DNA from: Marinifilum fragile JCM 15579
Lineage (GTDB): Bacteria; Bacteroidota; Bacteroidia; Bacteroidales; Marinifilaceae
DNA length: 64,000 nucleotides
Direction: 5' to 3'
NCBI RefSeq assembly: GCF_001310955.1
Contig: NZ_BAZX01000001.1
Span: 186,001 to 250,000, forward strand
Below the pieces are notes generated by a model. That model did not search any database. It was not told the origin of the DNA and was given only the letters and a program-made list of their open reading frames with translations. Positions 36,807 through 46,054 of the stretch are shown here, in pieces. The translations under genes were made by a program, and so were the position numbers. The first letter of the stretch is position 1, and every line of letters starts with the position of its first letter.

Positions 36807-37841
36807 CTATGCTTTTAGTTGCTGTTCAATCTCAGAATATCTTTTCTTTGATCTGAGAAAGTAATCGAAAATGATGCTATTGCGGTAAATTTCTTTGTGA
36901 TGATTCTTACTTACAAGAGGCAGCAATTCTTTACGCTTTTTACGGAATTGGCCAATCATGCCATAGAATGACATGTGCGCCTTAAATACGGCTGCAAAGT
37001 TGGCAAATTCGCCACCAAGCAAGAATTTTAATGCTGCAACTCCATCTAATACCATTCTGTAAAAGAATGTAGATATGAATTTATTGGGTGGCAGGTTTTT
37101 GTACAACATCAGCAGATTGTTGCGGAAATTTAGGAACAACTTACGCGAACTGTGGTTGGGAAGGGTTGCCCCGCCAACATGGTAAACCGTTGAGTTGGTG
37201 TCGCAAATGATTCTGTAACCCTGGTTTTTAATACGCCAGCACAAGTCGATTTCTTCCATGTGCGCAAAGAAATCTCCATCTAAACCACCTGTATTCTTGT
37301 AGATTTCAGCTCTGATAAACAAGGCAGCACCGCTGGCCCACAGTACATCAATATTTTTATCGTACTGGGCGGTATCCTCTTCAATGGTATCAAGAATTCT
37401 ACCTCGGCAAAATGGGTATCCCAAATAATCGATAAAACCTCCTGCAGCACCAGCATACTCAAAACCCGACTTGTTGTGGTAAGCTTTAATTTTTGGCTGA
37501 GCAGCAGCAATATCGGCATTGTTTTCGAACTGCTGGTAAATGGAATCTAACCAGTTTTCACTCACTTCCACATCCGAGTTCAGCAGAACAAAGTATTCAT
37601 GATCGAGTTGAGCCAAGGCTCTGTTGTATCCTTCGGCAAAACCATAGTTTTTATCCAATTGAATCAATCTGATATCAGGATATTCCTGCTCAAGAAATGC
37701 AATGGAATCGTCGGTTGAGGCATTATCAGCCACAATAACTTCAGCCCATTCTCTTTTAGAGTGGGTAACAACCGAAGGAAGGAACTGTTTTAAGAGTTCT
37801 TTGCCATTCCAGTTTAGTATTACAATTCCAATTCTATTCAT
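36807..37841 (-). CDS. Family 2 glycosyltransferase
   Basis: 344 residues, GT-A fold. 'IGIVILNWNGKELLKQFLPS' opens the domain; 'VIVADNASTDDSIAFL' and 'YFVLLNSDVEVSENWL' carry the nucleotide-sugar and metal-binding Asp residues; 'GGLDGDFFAHMEEIDLCWRI' is the acceptor-side ED-type motif. This resembles the rhamnosyltransferase-like GT2 subgroup. The C-terminal 100 residues are hydrophobic and Lys-rich, suggesting membrane association. It is the last gene of a minus-strand run mtaB - IMPase - acyltransferase - GT2, a conserved order in Bacteroidales, and probably works on cell-envelope glycans. Confidence 0.9.
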   Translation of the reverse strand: MNRIGIVILNWNGKELLKQFLPSVVTHSKREWAEVIVADNASTDDSIAFLEQEYPDIRLIQLDKNYGFAEGYNRALAQLDHEYFVLLNSDVEVSENWLDSIYQQFENNADIAAAQPKIKAYHNKSGFEYAGAAGGFIDYLGYPFCRGRILDTIEEDTAQYDKNIDVLWASGAALFIRAEIYKNTGGLDGDFFAHMEEIDLCWRIKNQGYRIICDTNSTVYHVGGATLPNHSSRKLFLNFRNNLLMLYKNLPPNKFISTFFYRMVLDGVAALKFLLGGEFANFAAVFKAHMSFYGMIGQFRKKRKELLPLVSKNHHKEIYRNSIIFDYFLRSKKRYSEIEQQLKA

Positions 37842-37887
37842 TTCTTCTTAAAAATATCTATAAATCAGTAACTCTATTGTTTTGTTG

Positions 37888-37912
37888 ACTGATAACTATT
37901 TACTGATTACTG
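37888..37912. repeat. Short repeat over the stop codon of the acyltransferase gene
   Basis: ACTGATAACTATTTACTGAT and the adjoining TACTG resemble the element behind resB (18064-18105). In both cases the gene ends with GAGCAGTAA, and the stop codon is inside the repeated motif. Confidence 0.55.
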
Positions 37913-38788
37913 CTCACTGTTTTTCTTGTGCTTCCATCGCTTGTGCGACCATAGCCAATAAGCAGGATTCTTCTGAATGATTTCCTCTAAAACGCGAGTA
38001 TGTTTTTCTGTAATTTCATTGTCTTCGGTCTCTTTAGGATTATCGAACAATTGGATGAAATCAACCTCATAATATCCTCGTTTTACCTTTTGCATACTAC
38101 AAAATACAACGGCCTGATCCAATTTCTTGGCAATACGTTCGGTTCCTTGCAAAATAGGTGTATCCTGATTTAAGAATTTGGTCCAGTAATGAATGCTGTT
38201 TTTGTTTGGAGTTTGATCGCCAAGAAAAACAGTTACGGTAAATTCTTTTTCGCTTCTATACCTTAGCATGGTTCGCAAAGTATCATCTTTCGGAAGCGTT
38301 TTGGCACCAAATCGTTCTCTTAATTGGATGTATAATTTATCGAAAACCTTATTGTGAAGTGGTTTGTAAATTGGAAGCAAATTAACATCTTTCCAGGCAG
38401 GAAAGGAAGTCATCCATTCCCAATTACCATAGTGACCAAGAATAGCCATTACGCTTTTGCCAGATTCTTTGTACTGATCGAAAAAATCAGGTTGTAGGAA
38501 CTTACATCTTTTTTTGATTTCCTTCTCGCTTATGGTCCATAGTTTAATGGTTTCGATAAAGCTATCGCAGAAATGCGAGAAGAATTCTTTTCCTATTTTT
38601 TTAATCTCCTTATCAGATTTCTCGGGAAAGGCATTCTTTAAATTGGTATGAACAACCTGCTTGCGATAACCCACAACATGGTACACAATAAAGAAAATGA
38701 TATCAGAAAAGATATAGAGTACTGGCAATGGCAAATAACTCAATAGTTTTATAAAACCATATGCGATATAGGAAAAAATCTTAGTCAT
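37907..38788 (-). CDS. Lysophospholipid / lipid A-type acyltransferase (LpxL/HtrB family)
   Basis: 293 residues. An N-terminal hydrophobic anchor (about 8-32) is followed by the LPLAT fold with the catalytic 'LGHYGNWEW' (HX4D/E motif) at about residue 117, 'FLGDQTPNKNSIHYW' and 'FLNQDTPILQGTERIAKK', matching LpxL/HtrB. It would transfer an acyl chain onto lipid A or a related lipid at the inner membrane. It lies 26 bases after the inositol monophosphatase gene and 65 bases before the GT2 gene. Confidence 0.9.
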   Translation of the reverse strand: MTKIFSYIAYGFIKLLSYLPLPVLYIFSDIIFFIVYHVVGYRKQVVHTNLKNAFPEKSDKEIKKIGKEFFSHFCDSFIETIKLWTISEKEIKKRCKFLQPDFFDQYKESGKSVMAILGHYGNWEWMTSFPAWKDVNLLPIYKPLHNKVFDKLYIQLRERFGAKTLPKDDTLRTMLRYRSEKEFTVTVFLGDQTPNKNSIHYWTKFLNQDTPILQGTERIAKKLDQAVVFCSMQKVKRGYYEVDFIQLFDNPKETEDNEITEKHTRVLEEIIQKNPAYWLWSHKRWKHKKNSEQ

Positions 38789-38814
38789 GTTTATCAGATC
38801 AATAAAAAAGAGAG

Positions 38815-39614
38815 TTATTTGAGCATGTACTTTTGCACTACCGATTTAAATTCTTCCTGAACCAAACCATTTGATGCAATGATTTCTTTTCCGAAGATGT
38901 AATCATCGCCTCCTTTAAAGTCGCAAACCGCTCCACCAGCTTGTTTCACAAGGAAAGAACCAGCTGCAACATCCCAGGCCTGAAGGCTGTATTCGTAAAA
39001 TGCTTCGAATCTACCGCAAGCCACATAGGCCAAATCGGTAGCCGCAGAACCAGGACGACGAACACCATGAGAATTCAGGATGAAATACTCCAAAGTTGCC
39101 ATAAAGTTTTTTAGCAAATCGTAATCGTAGTATGGAAATCCTGTTGCGATTAAGGACGCATCAACTGTATTTGCCTTTGAAACATGAATTGAATTGCCAT
39201 TTAAGAAAGCACCATTGGCACCTTTCCACGAGTAAAAGCATTCGTCAAGCTGATTTCGTAAACTACGCCCAAAACAATCTCATCGTTTTCCTGCAAGGCA
39301 ATACTCACTGCAAAAGGAGAGAAGCCATGAATGTAATTGGTTGTTCCGTCAAGCGGATCGATGATCCAATTGAAACGATCGGCACGATAGGTTTCTGTTC
39401 CTTCTTCAGCAATAAAACCAGCTTCGGGAAGGATTTTCTTCAATTCGGTAACAATTAATTCTTCCGATGTTTTGTCAACATAGGTAACAAAATCGTGCAT
39501 GCCTTTTGTTTCAACAACATCTGCTTTAATTTTATTCTGTTGCTCTTTAATAAAAGCACCAGCTTTTTTAGCAATTTCGTTGGTTTCAAGGCATAAATCT
39601 TCCAATTGGTTCAT
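38815..39614 (-). pseudogene. Inositol monophosphatase family protein with a single-base frameshift
   Basis: The 5' frame (39614 to 39201) gives 'ELKKILPEAGFIAEEGTE' and the metal-site motif 'WIIDPLDGTTNYIHGFSPFA', then goes off at 'EISLTNAFTRG'. The expected continuation 'DECFYSWKGANGAFLNGN' and 'SLIATGFPYYDYD' reads on in another frame, to 'YSLQAWDVAAGSFLVKQAGG' (C-terminal metal motif) and a stop at 38815. One base is missing near 39246-39248. The restored protein is about 266 residues, the normal length, and would hydrolyse inositol-1-phosphate or a related sugar phosphate. Both metal motifs are intact, which argues against long-standing decay. Confidence 0.88.
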
Positions 39615-39685
39615 GACAAATTCGATTGGTAGTGATTTAAAATTGATAATTTACCTCAAAGCTAATATCAATTCTTGAAATATGA

Positions 39686-41017
39686 TTAAATAATCGGTCT
39701 AAAACTGAACTCCGCCTCATTTAACAATTTAGCATCAACATGTCCATTTTCGTTAATGTTTACAAGCTGAACTTTTGCCAATTGATTGCTTAGGTTTTGG
39801 TTGTAAGGAATTTCTACCTTGATGTAATTTTCGGTGAATCCGTACATTTTACCATTGTCGTTGTATCCTTCAAACAATACTTCAAGTTCCTCGTTCAGGT
39901 GTTCCTGGTAAAAAGCTCTTAGTTTTTTATCAGATAAGATCTGGAACATTTTAGCACGACGCTTTCTCTCTTCAACAGGCACCGATTCTTTAATTTCAAG
40001 CGCCTTTGTACCTTGTCTTTCCGAATAAGGGAACACATGAAGTTGGCTAATTGGCAATTCATTGATAAACATGTAGGCATCGTTGAAATCTTCTTCGTTT
40101 TCTCCACGGCTACCAGCAATCACATCAACACCAATAAAAGCATCGGGAAGTAAAGATTTGATTTTCTTGATACGTTGAGCAAACAACTCTCTGTCGTATC
40201 TTCTCTTCATCAGCTTCAGAACCTTGTTCGATCCTGCCTGCAATGGAATATGAAAGTGGTTTACAAATTTCTTTGAACCGGCAACAAAATCAATGATGTC
40301 ATTGCTCAACAAGTTCGGCTCTATTGATGAAATTCTGAAACGCTCAATGCCTTCCACTTTTTCCAATTCTTTAATCAGATCCAAGAAAGTTTCGTTGGTA
40401 CTTTTACCAAAATCACCAATGTTAACACCAGTAAGGATTATTTCTTTAGCACCTTCGGCAGCAACCTTTTCGGCTTGCTTTACCGTGTCGGCTATGCTGT
40501 TGTTTCTGCTTCGTCCTCTGGCATAAGGGATGGTACAATAGGTACAGAAGTAATTGCAACCATCCTGAATTTTCAGGAAGCATCTGGTTCTGTCACCCAT
40601 TGAGTAGGATGAGTGAAAATCTTTAACCGATTCCACCTCGCAAGGTTGTAGATCACCCGTTCCTTTTTTCTCAAGGTGATCGATATATTTATGAATATTG
40701 AATTTTTCGTTTGCGCCTAGTACCAAATCAACACCTGGAATTTCAAGGATTTCCTTTGGTTTTAATTGAGCGTAACAACCAATAACTGCAACAAAAGCAT
40801 TCGGATTGGTTTTAATTACTTTCTTAATAGCTTGTCGACATTTCTTATCGGCCTGATCGGTTACCGAACAAGTATTGATTACGTAGATATCAGCTTTTTC
40901 TGTCATCTTCACCGTTTCGAAGCCCATTTCTTTAAATGATCTACCTATGGTTGAAGTTTCTGAAAAATTCAATTTGCATCCTAATGTATAAAATGCAACA
41001 GTTTTACCTTGCAACAT
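39686..41017 (-). CDS. mtaB: tRNA (t6A37) methylthiotransferase MtaB
   Basis: 443 residues. The N-terminal MTTase domain has its three Cys in 'YTLGCKLNFSE', 'INTCSVTDQ' and 'VIGCYAQLKP'. The radical SAM motif 'CNYFCTYCTIPYARGRSRN' (CxxxCxxC) is at about residue 153, and a TRAM-like domain closes the protein. This is the MtaB type (YqeV-like) rather than MiaB or RimO by its short N-terminus and 'GCKLN' start. It adds a methylthio group to t6A37 in certain tRNAs. It heads the minus-strand run toward the GT2 gene. Confidence 0.94.
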   Translation of the reverse strand: MLQGKTVAFYTLGCKLNFSETSTIGRSFKEMGFETVKMTEKADIYVINTCSVTDQADKKCRQAIKKVIKTNPNAFVAVIGCYAQLKPKEILEIPGVDLVLGANEKFNIHKYIDHLEKKGTGDLQPCEVESVKDFHSSYSMGDRTRCFLKIQDGCNYFCTYCTIPYARGRSRNNSIADTVKQAEKVAAEGAKEIILTGVNIGDFGKSTNETFLDLIKELEKVEGIERFRISSIEPNLLSNDIIDFVAGSKKFVNHFHIPLQAGSNKVLKLMKRRYDRELFAQRIKKIKSLLPDAFIGVDVIAGSRGENEEDFNDAYMFINELPISQLHVFPYSERQGTKALEIKESVPVEERKRRAKMFQILSDKKLRAFYQEHLNEELEVLFEGYNDNGKMYGFTENYIKVEIPYNQNLSNQLAKVQLVNINENGHVDAKLLNEAEFSFRPII

Positions 41018-41053
41018 ATTCTTTCCCTCTGCTGATTATTAAATTATTGCGAT

Positions 41054-41090
41054 AAAAAAGAACTGATCAATTTCAATTGAATCAGTTCTT
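41054..41090 (-). terminator. Terminator of the Ppx/GppA gene
   Basis: AAGAACTGAT (41058-41067) and ATCAGTTCTT (41081-41090), with AATT/AATT inside, form a hairpin; on the minus strand the stem ends in a T run. Confidence 0.85.
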
Positions 41091-41149
41091 ATTATTGCAA
41101 ATAAAATAGTTTGCAAATTTATAAAAAGAATTAGGTTTTAAGGCAATTC

Positions 41150-42055
41150 CTAACTAATTAGAAGCCTATTGGACTTATATTCTTTATAAAGTTGATGGAC
41201 AATACCATCGGAAACTCCAATTTTAGGTACATGAATAGTATCTGCTTTTGCCCATTCCATTACGCTTAAGAAAATTGTTGCTGCAGGAATAATCACATCG
41301 GCTCTGTCGGGATTCATATTGTAATTAATCATCAATTCTTCGTAAGTGTATTGTTTTAAGTCGTAATAAATGTTTTTTAATTCCCTGTAGCTGATGTATT
41401 TTTCTTTTCTGGGGGTAGCAAGTTTTACCAAGCGGTTGATATTACCTCCAGAACCAATAATCTCAATATTTTCGCAGTTAGGGCAAATGTCTAACAAACA
41501 TTCTTTAATTCGGATAAACTCACCTTTGGGAACGCAGTCTTTCAGGATTTTAATAGTTCCAACATTAAAGGAAGCTGAGAAAGTGCAAATACCTTTCGAG
41601 AATAGTGTGATTTCTGTACTACCACCACCAACATCAACGTACAAATAATCTTTGTTTGGCTCTAAAGTATCAGCAATTTTATTGTCGAATATGATACTGG
41701 CTTCTTCTTTACCATCAATAATATCAATTTTAATATTCGACTCGTCTTCGATTCGTTTAATGATTTCTGGTCCGTTAGCAGCTTCACGCATGGCCGAGGT
41801 AGCACATGCACGATAATTAACGACTTCGTGAACTTCCATTAAATGTCGAAAGGCTTTCATCGATTTAATCAATTTCTCACCTTTTATAGGGGAAATAAAT
41901 TTATCAATGAAAGTATCAGTTCCCAAGCGAATAGGAACCCTGATTAATGATGATTTTTTAAAATGCGTATTTCCGCCTTCCTCAAATACGTTCATAAACA
42001 GTAATCGGATGGCATTTGATCCGATGTCTATGGCAGCAAATTTCATTATTTTCAT
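41150..42055 (-). CDS. Ppx/GppA family phosphatase
   Basis: 301 residues; two ATG codons at 42055 and 42046 are both possible starts. The actin-like ATPase fold is shown by 'KFAAIDIGSNAIRLLFMNV' (phosphate 1), 'YLYVDVGGGSTEITLFSKG' (phosphate 2) and 'IIGSGGNINRLVKLA' (adenosine motif). This is the short form, lacking the C-terminal HD domain. It would hydrolyse polyphosphate or (p)ppGpp-type nucleotides; which one cannot be told. It is monocistronic with its own terminator. Confidence 0.92.
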   Translation of the reverse strand: MKIMKFAAIDIGSNAIRLLFMNVFEEGGNTHFKKSSLIRVPIRLGTDTFIDKFISPIKGEKLIKSMKAFRHLMEVHEVVNYRACATSAMREAANGPEIIKRIEDESNIKIDIIDGKEEASIIFDNKIADTLEPNKDYLYVDVGGGSTEITLFSKGICTFSASFNVGTIKILKDCVPKGEFIRIKECLLDICPNCENIEIIGSGGNINRLVKLATPRKEKYISYRELKNIYYDLKQYTYEELMINYNMNPDRADVIIPAATIFLSVMEWAKADTIHVPKIGVSDGIVHQLYKEYKSNRLLIS

Positions 42056-42156
42056 ACGCGGTGGATTTGATTTTAATTTTGGTTACAAGCTTCAAATCAT
42101 TTCATGCTTTCTCTAATCAATTTAAAAGAAATTTGGCAGTAATGCAACTGGTATAT

Positions 42157-43488
42157 TTACAGTAAGTTACTGGCAAGTTCAGCCAGGTGACTTCGTTCAC
42201 CTTTCAGTAGGTTTACATGTGCAAAAATATCCTGACCTTTCATTCTGTCTGATAGATATGCCAAGCCGTTTGATTTTTTATCCAAATATGGTGAATCAAT
42301 CTGTTCTATATCACCAGTAAAAATCATTTTTGTTCCTTCACCAGCCCTTGTAATTATCGTTTTGATTTCATGTGGAGTTAGGTTTTGTGCCTCATCAACA
42401 ATAAAATAAGTGTTTGACAAACTTCTGCCTCGAATGTAGGCCAGTGGTGTAATTTGTAGCTTTTCTTCCTTCAGAAGTTCGTCAATTTTAAGATATTCTT
42501 TACTGTGGATGTTGAACTTATGCTTGATTACACTTAAGTTGTCAAACAGAGGTAGCATGTATGGACCAATTTTTTCTTTTGCATCGCCAGGAAGATATCC
42601 TAAATCCTTATTTGCCAAGGCAACAATTGGTCTCGCCAAAAATACCTGATCGTACATATCGTGTTGAGCAAGAGCAGAGGCTAAGGCCAAAAGAGTTTTC
42701 CCGGTACCAGCTTTACCAGTTAAGGCAACCAAAGAAATTTTAGGATCCAATAGAGCATGCATCGAAAAGGTTTGTTCGGCGTTTCTCGGATAAATGCCAT
42801 AAGCATTTGGCTTTTCAACTCGAGTAACTAACTTTTCAACCGGATCGTAATGTGCCAATACACTTGAAGAGTTTCCTTTCAAAATAAAGTACTCATGACC
42901 TGATTTAAGCAAATCAATTCCAAAATCTTCTTCAGGAATACCTTCGTGACTTTTGTATAGCGATGAAATTTTCTCATCATCAAAATTATCAAGAGTCGTA
43001 ATGCCAAGACTCATTACATCATCTAAATCCTGAACCTGATCATTTTTGTAATCTTCAGCAAGTATACCTAACGACTTGGCTTTCATTCTAAGGTTGATAT
43101 CCTTAGTTACCAAAATTACTTTTTTGCGCTTGTATTGTTTAAAAAGGTGTTCGGCTATTGCCAAGATTCTGTGATCCGGGATGTTTTCCTGAAATGAGGC
43201 TTTCATTGTAGGAGAAAATTCCTTTCCTGTCTCAATGTAAAGTGTTCCTAAACCTTTACCAAGCTTAGCTCCATCTTTAAAAAGGTTATCACCTGAGATT
43301 CTGTCAAGTTCTCTTGTGAATTCTCTGGCGTGAAAATTTATCAGGTCATTTCCTTTTTTAAATTTATCCAACTCTTCGAGAACAGTAATTGGTATAACAA
43401 CATCGTTCTCTTCAAAATTATAAATTGAATTAAAGTCGTGTAGGATAACGTTTGTATCCAAAACGAAAATCTTTTTGAGTTTTGCCAT
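42157..43488 (-). CDS. PhoH family protein with N-terminal PIN domain
   Basis: 443 residues. The PIN domain (1-140) begins 'FVLDTNVILHDFNSI' with acidic RNase residues, and 'VTKDINLRMKAKSLG'. The PhoH ATPase (about 230-443) has Walker A 'LTGKAGTGKTLLALASAL' and Walker B 'YFIVDEAQNLTPHE', plus 'IFTGDIEQIDSPYL'. This PhoH2 (PIN-PhoH) architecture is linked to RNA unwinding and cleavage. It is divergent from folC with about 265 bases between, in which I see no clear promoter. Confidence 0.93.
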   Translation of the reverse strand: MAKLKKIFVLDTNVILHDFNSIYNFEENDVVIPITVLEELDKFKKGNDLINFHAREFTRELDRISGDNLFKDGAKLGKGLGTLYIETGKEFSPTMKASFQENIPDHRILAIAEHLFKQYKRKKVILVTKDINLRMKAKSLGILAEDYKNDQVQDLDDVMSLGITTLDNFDDEKISSLYKSHEGIPEEDFGIDLLKSGHEYFILKGNSSSVLAHYDPVEKLVTRVEKPNAYGIYPRNAEQTFSMHALLDPKISLVALTGKAGTGKTLLALASALAQHDMYDQVFLARPIVALANKDLGYLPGDAKEKIGPYMLPLFDNLSVIKHKFNIHSKEYLKIDELLKEEKLQITPLAYIRGRSLSNTYFIVDEAQNLTPHEIKTIITRAGEGTKMIFTGDIEQIDSPYLDKKSNGLAYLSDRMKGQDIFAHVNLLKGERSHLAELASNLL

Positions 43489-43755
43489 ATTGGGTGTTCT
43501 TAGAGGTTAATTTCGACCAATAGATTTAGTCGATTTACAAATGCGATTAAAAACTGTTTCAACTTAAATTGGTTAAACTTTGGTTTCTGATTAAAAATCA
43601 GCGAATAAGGCTTTTCTATTTTGAAATATTCAAATATTACAGTCTTTAATAGTTTTAATTTAGCAAAAAATATAGGAAAATCATCCTATGAAATATTTTT
43701 TTAAGAATTTTTACTCTTCTTTGCAAAAGATTTAAAATCAGTAAAGATTTTTGAA

Positions 43756-45042
43756 ATGACTTATCAGGAAACACTAGACTATATGTTCACTCAGCTGCCT
43801 ATGTACCAGCGTACAGGTAAAGCAGCTTACAAGGCCAATTTGGATAATACTTTGGCTTTAGATGCGTACTTTAATCATCCACATAAAAAATTTAAGACGG
43901 TTCATGTTGCCGGGACAAACGGAAAGGGATCGGTATCTCATTCTATTGCTTCGGTATTGCAAAAATCGGGTTTTAAAGTTGGTTTGTATACATCCCCACA
44001 CTTGCGTGATTTTAGGGAGAGAATCAAGATTAATGGACAGGTGATTTCGGAATCTGCTGTAGTTGATTTTATAGGAAATCACAAGGCTAAATTTGAAGAG
44101 TTGAAGCCATCGTTTTTCGAAATGACTGTTGCATTAGCTTTTGAATATTTTGCATCGGAAGAGATTGATATCGCTGTAATTGAAGTTGGATTGGGAGGAA
44201 GATTGGACTCCACCAACATTATTTCACCTTTGGTTTCGGTAATTACAAACATTAGTAAAGATCATACCAACCTATTAGGGAATGATATATGTGATATTGC
44301 AAAAGAAAAGGCTGGTATTATTAAGCAAGGAGTTCCTGTAGTGATAGGAGAGAGACAAGAATTTGTTGAAGATGTTTTTAGAAATATTGCACGCGAGAGA
44401 GAATCAAATATTCTTTTTGCGGAGGATATGTATGAGTTTAGAAATGCTAATATAAATATTGGTAAGCAAGAATTAAGCTACTTTTCGACTCAACAGTTAG
44501 AGAATGTTTTAATTGAATGTGACTTGCTGGGGAAATATCAGCAGAAAAATATTAGAACTGCAATTTGTGCATTAGAACAACTAAAATCTCAAGGTCTCAA
44601 CATTTCAGATGAGAACATCCACTCTGGACTTTCCCAAATTGTAAAGGAAACAGGACTATTAGGACGTTGGCAAGTTTTGCAGGAAAATCCAAAGATTATT
44701 TGTGATACAGGTCATAATTCAGCTGGAATTAGAGAAATAATTGAGCAAATAAGAATGACTGATTACAGAAAATTGAATATTGTTTTTGGCTTGGTTGATG
44801 ATAAAAATACCGATGAAGTATTGAGCCTAATGCCCAAAGAAGCAAACTATTATTTTACCCGTGCTAGTATTCCTAGAGCACTAAATGAAATAAAACTACT
44901 GGAACTTGCAAGTGCCTATGATTTAATAGGAAAAGCCTACTCAACAGTGGAGGAAGCGTTGAATGCTGCAAAATCAGATGCGGAAAAAGAAGATATGATT
45001 TTTGTGGGAGGCAGTACATTTGTTGTTGCAGAAGTAGTATAA
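43756..45042 (+). CDS. folC: Bifunctional dihydrofolate / folylpolyglutamate synthase
   Basis: 428 residues, Mur-ligase superfamily. The P-loop 'VAGTNGKGSVSHSIASVLQ' is followed by 'YTSPHLRDFRERIKING' and 'AVIEVGLGGRLDSTNII', the FolC markers, and 'SKDHTNLLGNDICDIAKEKAGI'. The C-terminal domain ends '...DMIFVGGSTFVVAEVV'. It adds glutamate to dihydropteroate and to tetrahydrofolate. It precedes the tRNA-Val gene by about 57 bases, including the tRNA promoter. Confidence 0.96.
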   Translation: MTYQETLDYMFTQLPMYQRTGKAAYKANLDNTLALDAYFNHPHKKFKTVHVAGTNGKGSVSHSIASVLQKSGFKVGLYTSPHLRDFRERIKINGQVISESAVVDFIGNHKAKFEELKPSFFEMTVALAFEYFASEEIDIAVIEVGLGGRLDSTNIISPLVSVITNISKDHTNLLGNDICDIAKEKAGIIKQGVPVVIGERQEFVEDVFRNIARERESNILFAEDMYEFRNANINIGKQELSYFSTQQLENVLIECDLLGKYQQKNIRTAICALEQLKSQGLNISDENIHSGLSQIVKETGLLGRWQVLQENPKIICDTGHNSAGIREIIEQIRMTDYRKLNIVFGLVDDKNTDEVLSLMPKEANYYFTRASIPRALNEIKLLELASAYDLIGKAYSTVEEALNAAKSDAEKEDMIFVGGSTFVVAEVV

Positions 45043-45059
45043 ACAAAAGCAAAAAAATA

Positions 45060-45089
45060 TTGCATCGTAAAAATTTCTGTTTATATTTG
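45060..45089 (+). promoter_or_regulatory. Promoter of tRNA-Val
   Basis: TTG at 45060-45062 and TATATTTG at 45082-45089 are separated by 19 bases, a close match to the Bacteroidota consensus. The tRNA begins 11 bases downstream. Confidence 0.7.
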
Positions 45090-45099
45090 CACCTTCAGA

Positions 45100-45174
45100 G
45101 GGCGATTAGCTCAGTTGGTTCAGAGCACTTGGTTTACACCCAAGGGGTCATAGGTTCGAATCCTATATCGCCCA
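45100..45174 (+). tRNA. tRNA-Val (anticodon TAC)
   Basis: 75 bases fold as a complete cloverleaf: acceptor GGGCGAT/ATCGCCC, D-arm GCTC/GAGC, anticodon arm CTTGG/CCAAG with loop TTTACAC (anticodon TAC at 45135-45137), and T-arm ATAGG/CCTAT with TTCGAAT. The discriminator base is A and CCA is not encoded. Reads GTA and probably other Val codons. Confidence 0.98.
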
Positions 45175-45186
45175 CTTTTTATTTGT

Positions 45187-45210
45187 TAAGTTGTGAAAAC
45201 TAGCAACTTA
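45187..45210. promoter_or_regulatory. Inverted repeat between tRNA-Val and rex
   Basis: TAAGTTG (45187-45193) and CAACTTA (45204-45210) are 7-bp arms around ten bases. The first arm runs into TTGTGAAAA, which partly resembles half of a Rex operator (TTGTGAA). It could be an autoregulatory site or part of the tRNA terminator; neither is secure. Confidence 0.3.
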
Positions 45211-45289
45211 TCCCTGGCGCCAAAAAATCATTTTTTTAGTAATACGTAAAAAAAGTAATAGAGAAATTTTTCTTTAATAAAAACTTCTT

Positions 45290-45297
45290 TATTTTTG
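45290..45297 (+). promoter_or_regulatory. -7 box of rex
   Basis: TATTTTTG matches TAnnTTTG and lies 27 bases before the rex ATG. No convincing -33 element. Confidence 0.45.
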
Positions 45298-45324
45298 TCT
45301 TGATTTTGGTATAAGAAATTTACT

Positions 45325-45978
45325 ATGGTTCAATATTCTAAGAAAATTCAGGCGGTTCCAGAACCAACTATTAGACGTATGCCTTCATATTTAGCGTTTG
45401 CTGAAGGATTGATGCGTAAAGGTCAGCAATTTGTTTCATCAACTCAAATTGCAAATTATATGAATATAGACCCAACGCAGGTCACAAAGGATTTATCTTA
45501 CACTAAAATAGTTGGAAAGACCAGAGTTGGATATGAAGTAAAAGCAATTGTAGAAGTTTTATCAGATTTCCTTGGTTTTTCAGTAATGGATAATGCATTC
45601 CTTGTTGGTGCCGGTTCTTTGGGATCAGCTTTATTGCATGACAGTGGATTAAATCATTTTGGATTAAAAATTGAGGCTGCATTTGATATAAACCCATCTA
45701 CAATAGGCCGAAAAATTAATGATGTTGAGGTTTTTCACATCGATCAATTTAGAGACTTAGCTCAGGAATTGAATGTGATCATGGGGATTATAACTGTTCC
45801 TGCTGAAAATGCTCAAACTGTAGCTGATTTGATGGTGGCATGGGGAATTAAAGCAATCTGGAACTTTACTCCTGCAAGAATTAAGGTGCCGGATGATATT
45901 ATAGTTCAGAATACAACTTTGTATTCAAACCTTGCAATTATTTTTAATAAGTTGCATCAGGAGAAGAGAGAAGAATAA
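45325..45978 (+). CDS. rex: Redox-sensing transcriptional repressor Rex
   Basis: 217 residues. Winged-helix DNA-binding part (1-80) with 'PEPTIRRMPSYLAFAEGL' and 'SSTQIANYMNIDPTQVTKDLSY', then a Rossmann domain with 'NAFLVGAGSLGSALLHDSG' for NAD(H) and 'WNFTPARIKVPD' near the C-terminus, all diagnostic. Rex releases DNA when NADH/NAD+ rises and so controls fermentation and respiration genes. In this window the nrf locus would be a natural target, but I did not find a good Rex site there. It ends at a strong terminator. Confidence 0.96.
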   Translation: MVQYSKKIQAVPEPTIRRMPSYLAFAEGLMRKGQQFVSSTQIANYMNIDPTQVTKDLSYTKIVGKTRVGYEVKAIVEVLSDFLGFSVMDNAFLVGAGSLGSALLHDSGLNHFGLKIEAAFDINPSTIGRKINDVEVFHIDQFRDLAQELNVIMGIITVPAENAQTVADLMVAWGIKAIWNFTPARIKVPDDIIVQNTTLYSNLAIIFNKLHQEKREE

Positions 45979-45995
45979 GTATTTAATTATATACT

Positions 45996-46031
45996 AAAAA
46001 GGGTTTTGAAAATTTTCAAAACCCTTTTTTA
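45996..46031. terminator. Bidirectional terminator after rex
   Basis: AAAGGGTTTTGAAAA and TTTTCAAAACCCTTT form a long perfect dyad, A-rich before and T-rich after, between convergent genes. Confidence 0.92.
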
Positions 46032-46054
46032 TTTATTTGATGTCAAACTCCTTT

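Noticed and set aside
45187..45210. Rex operator upstream of rex
   Set aside because: Only one half resembles TTGTGAA; the other arm does not complete the expected dyad. Kept only as a low-confidence inverted repeat.
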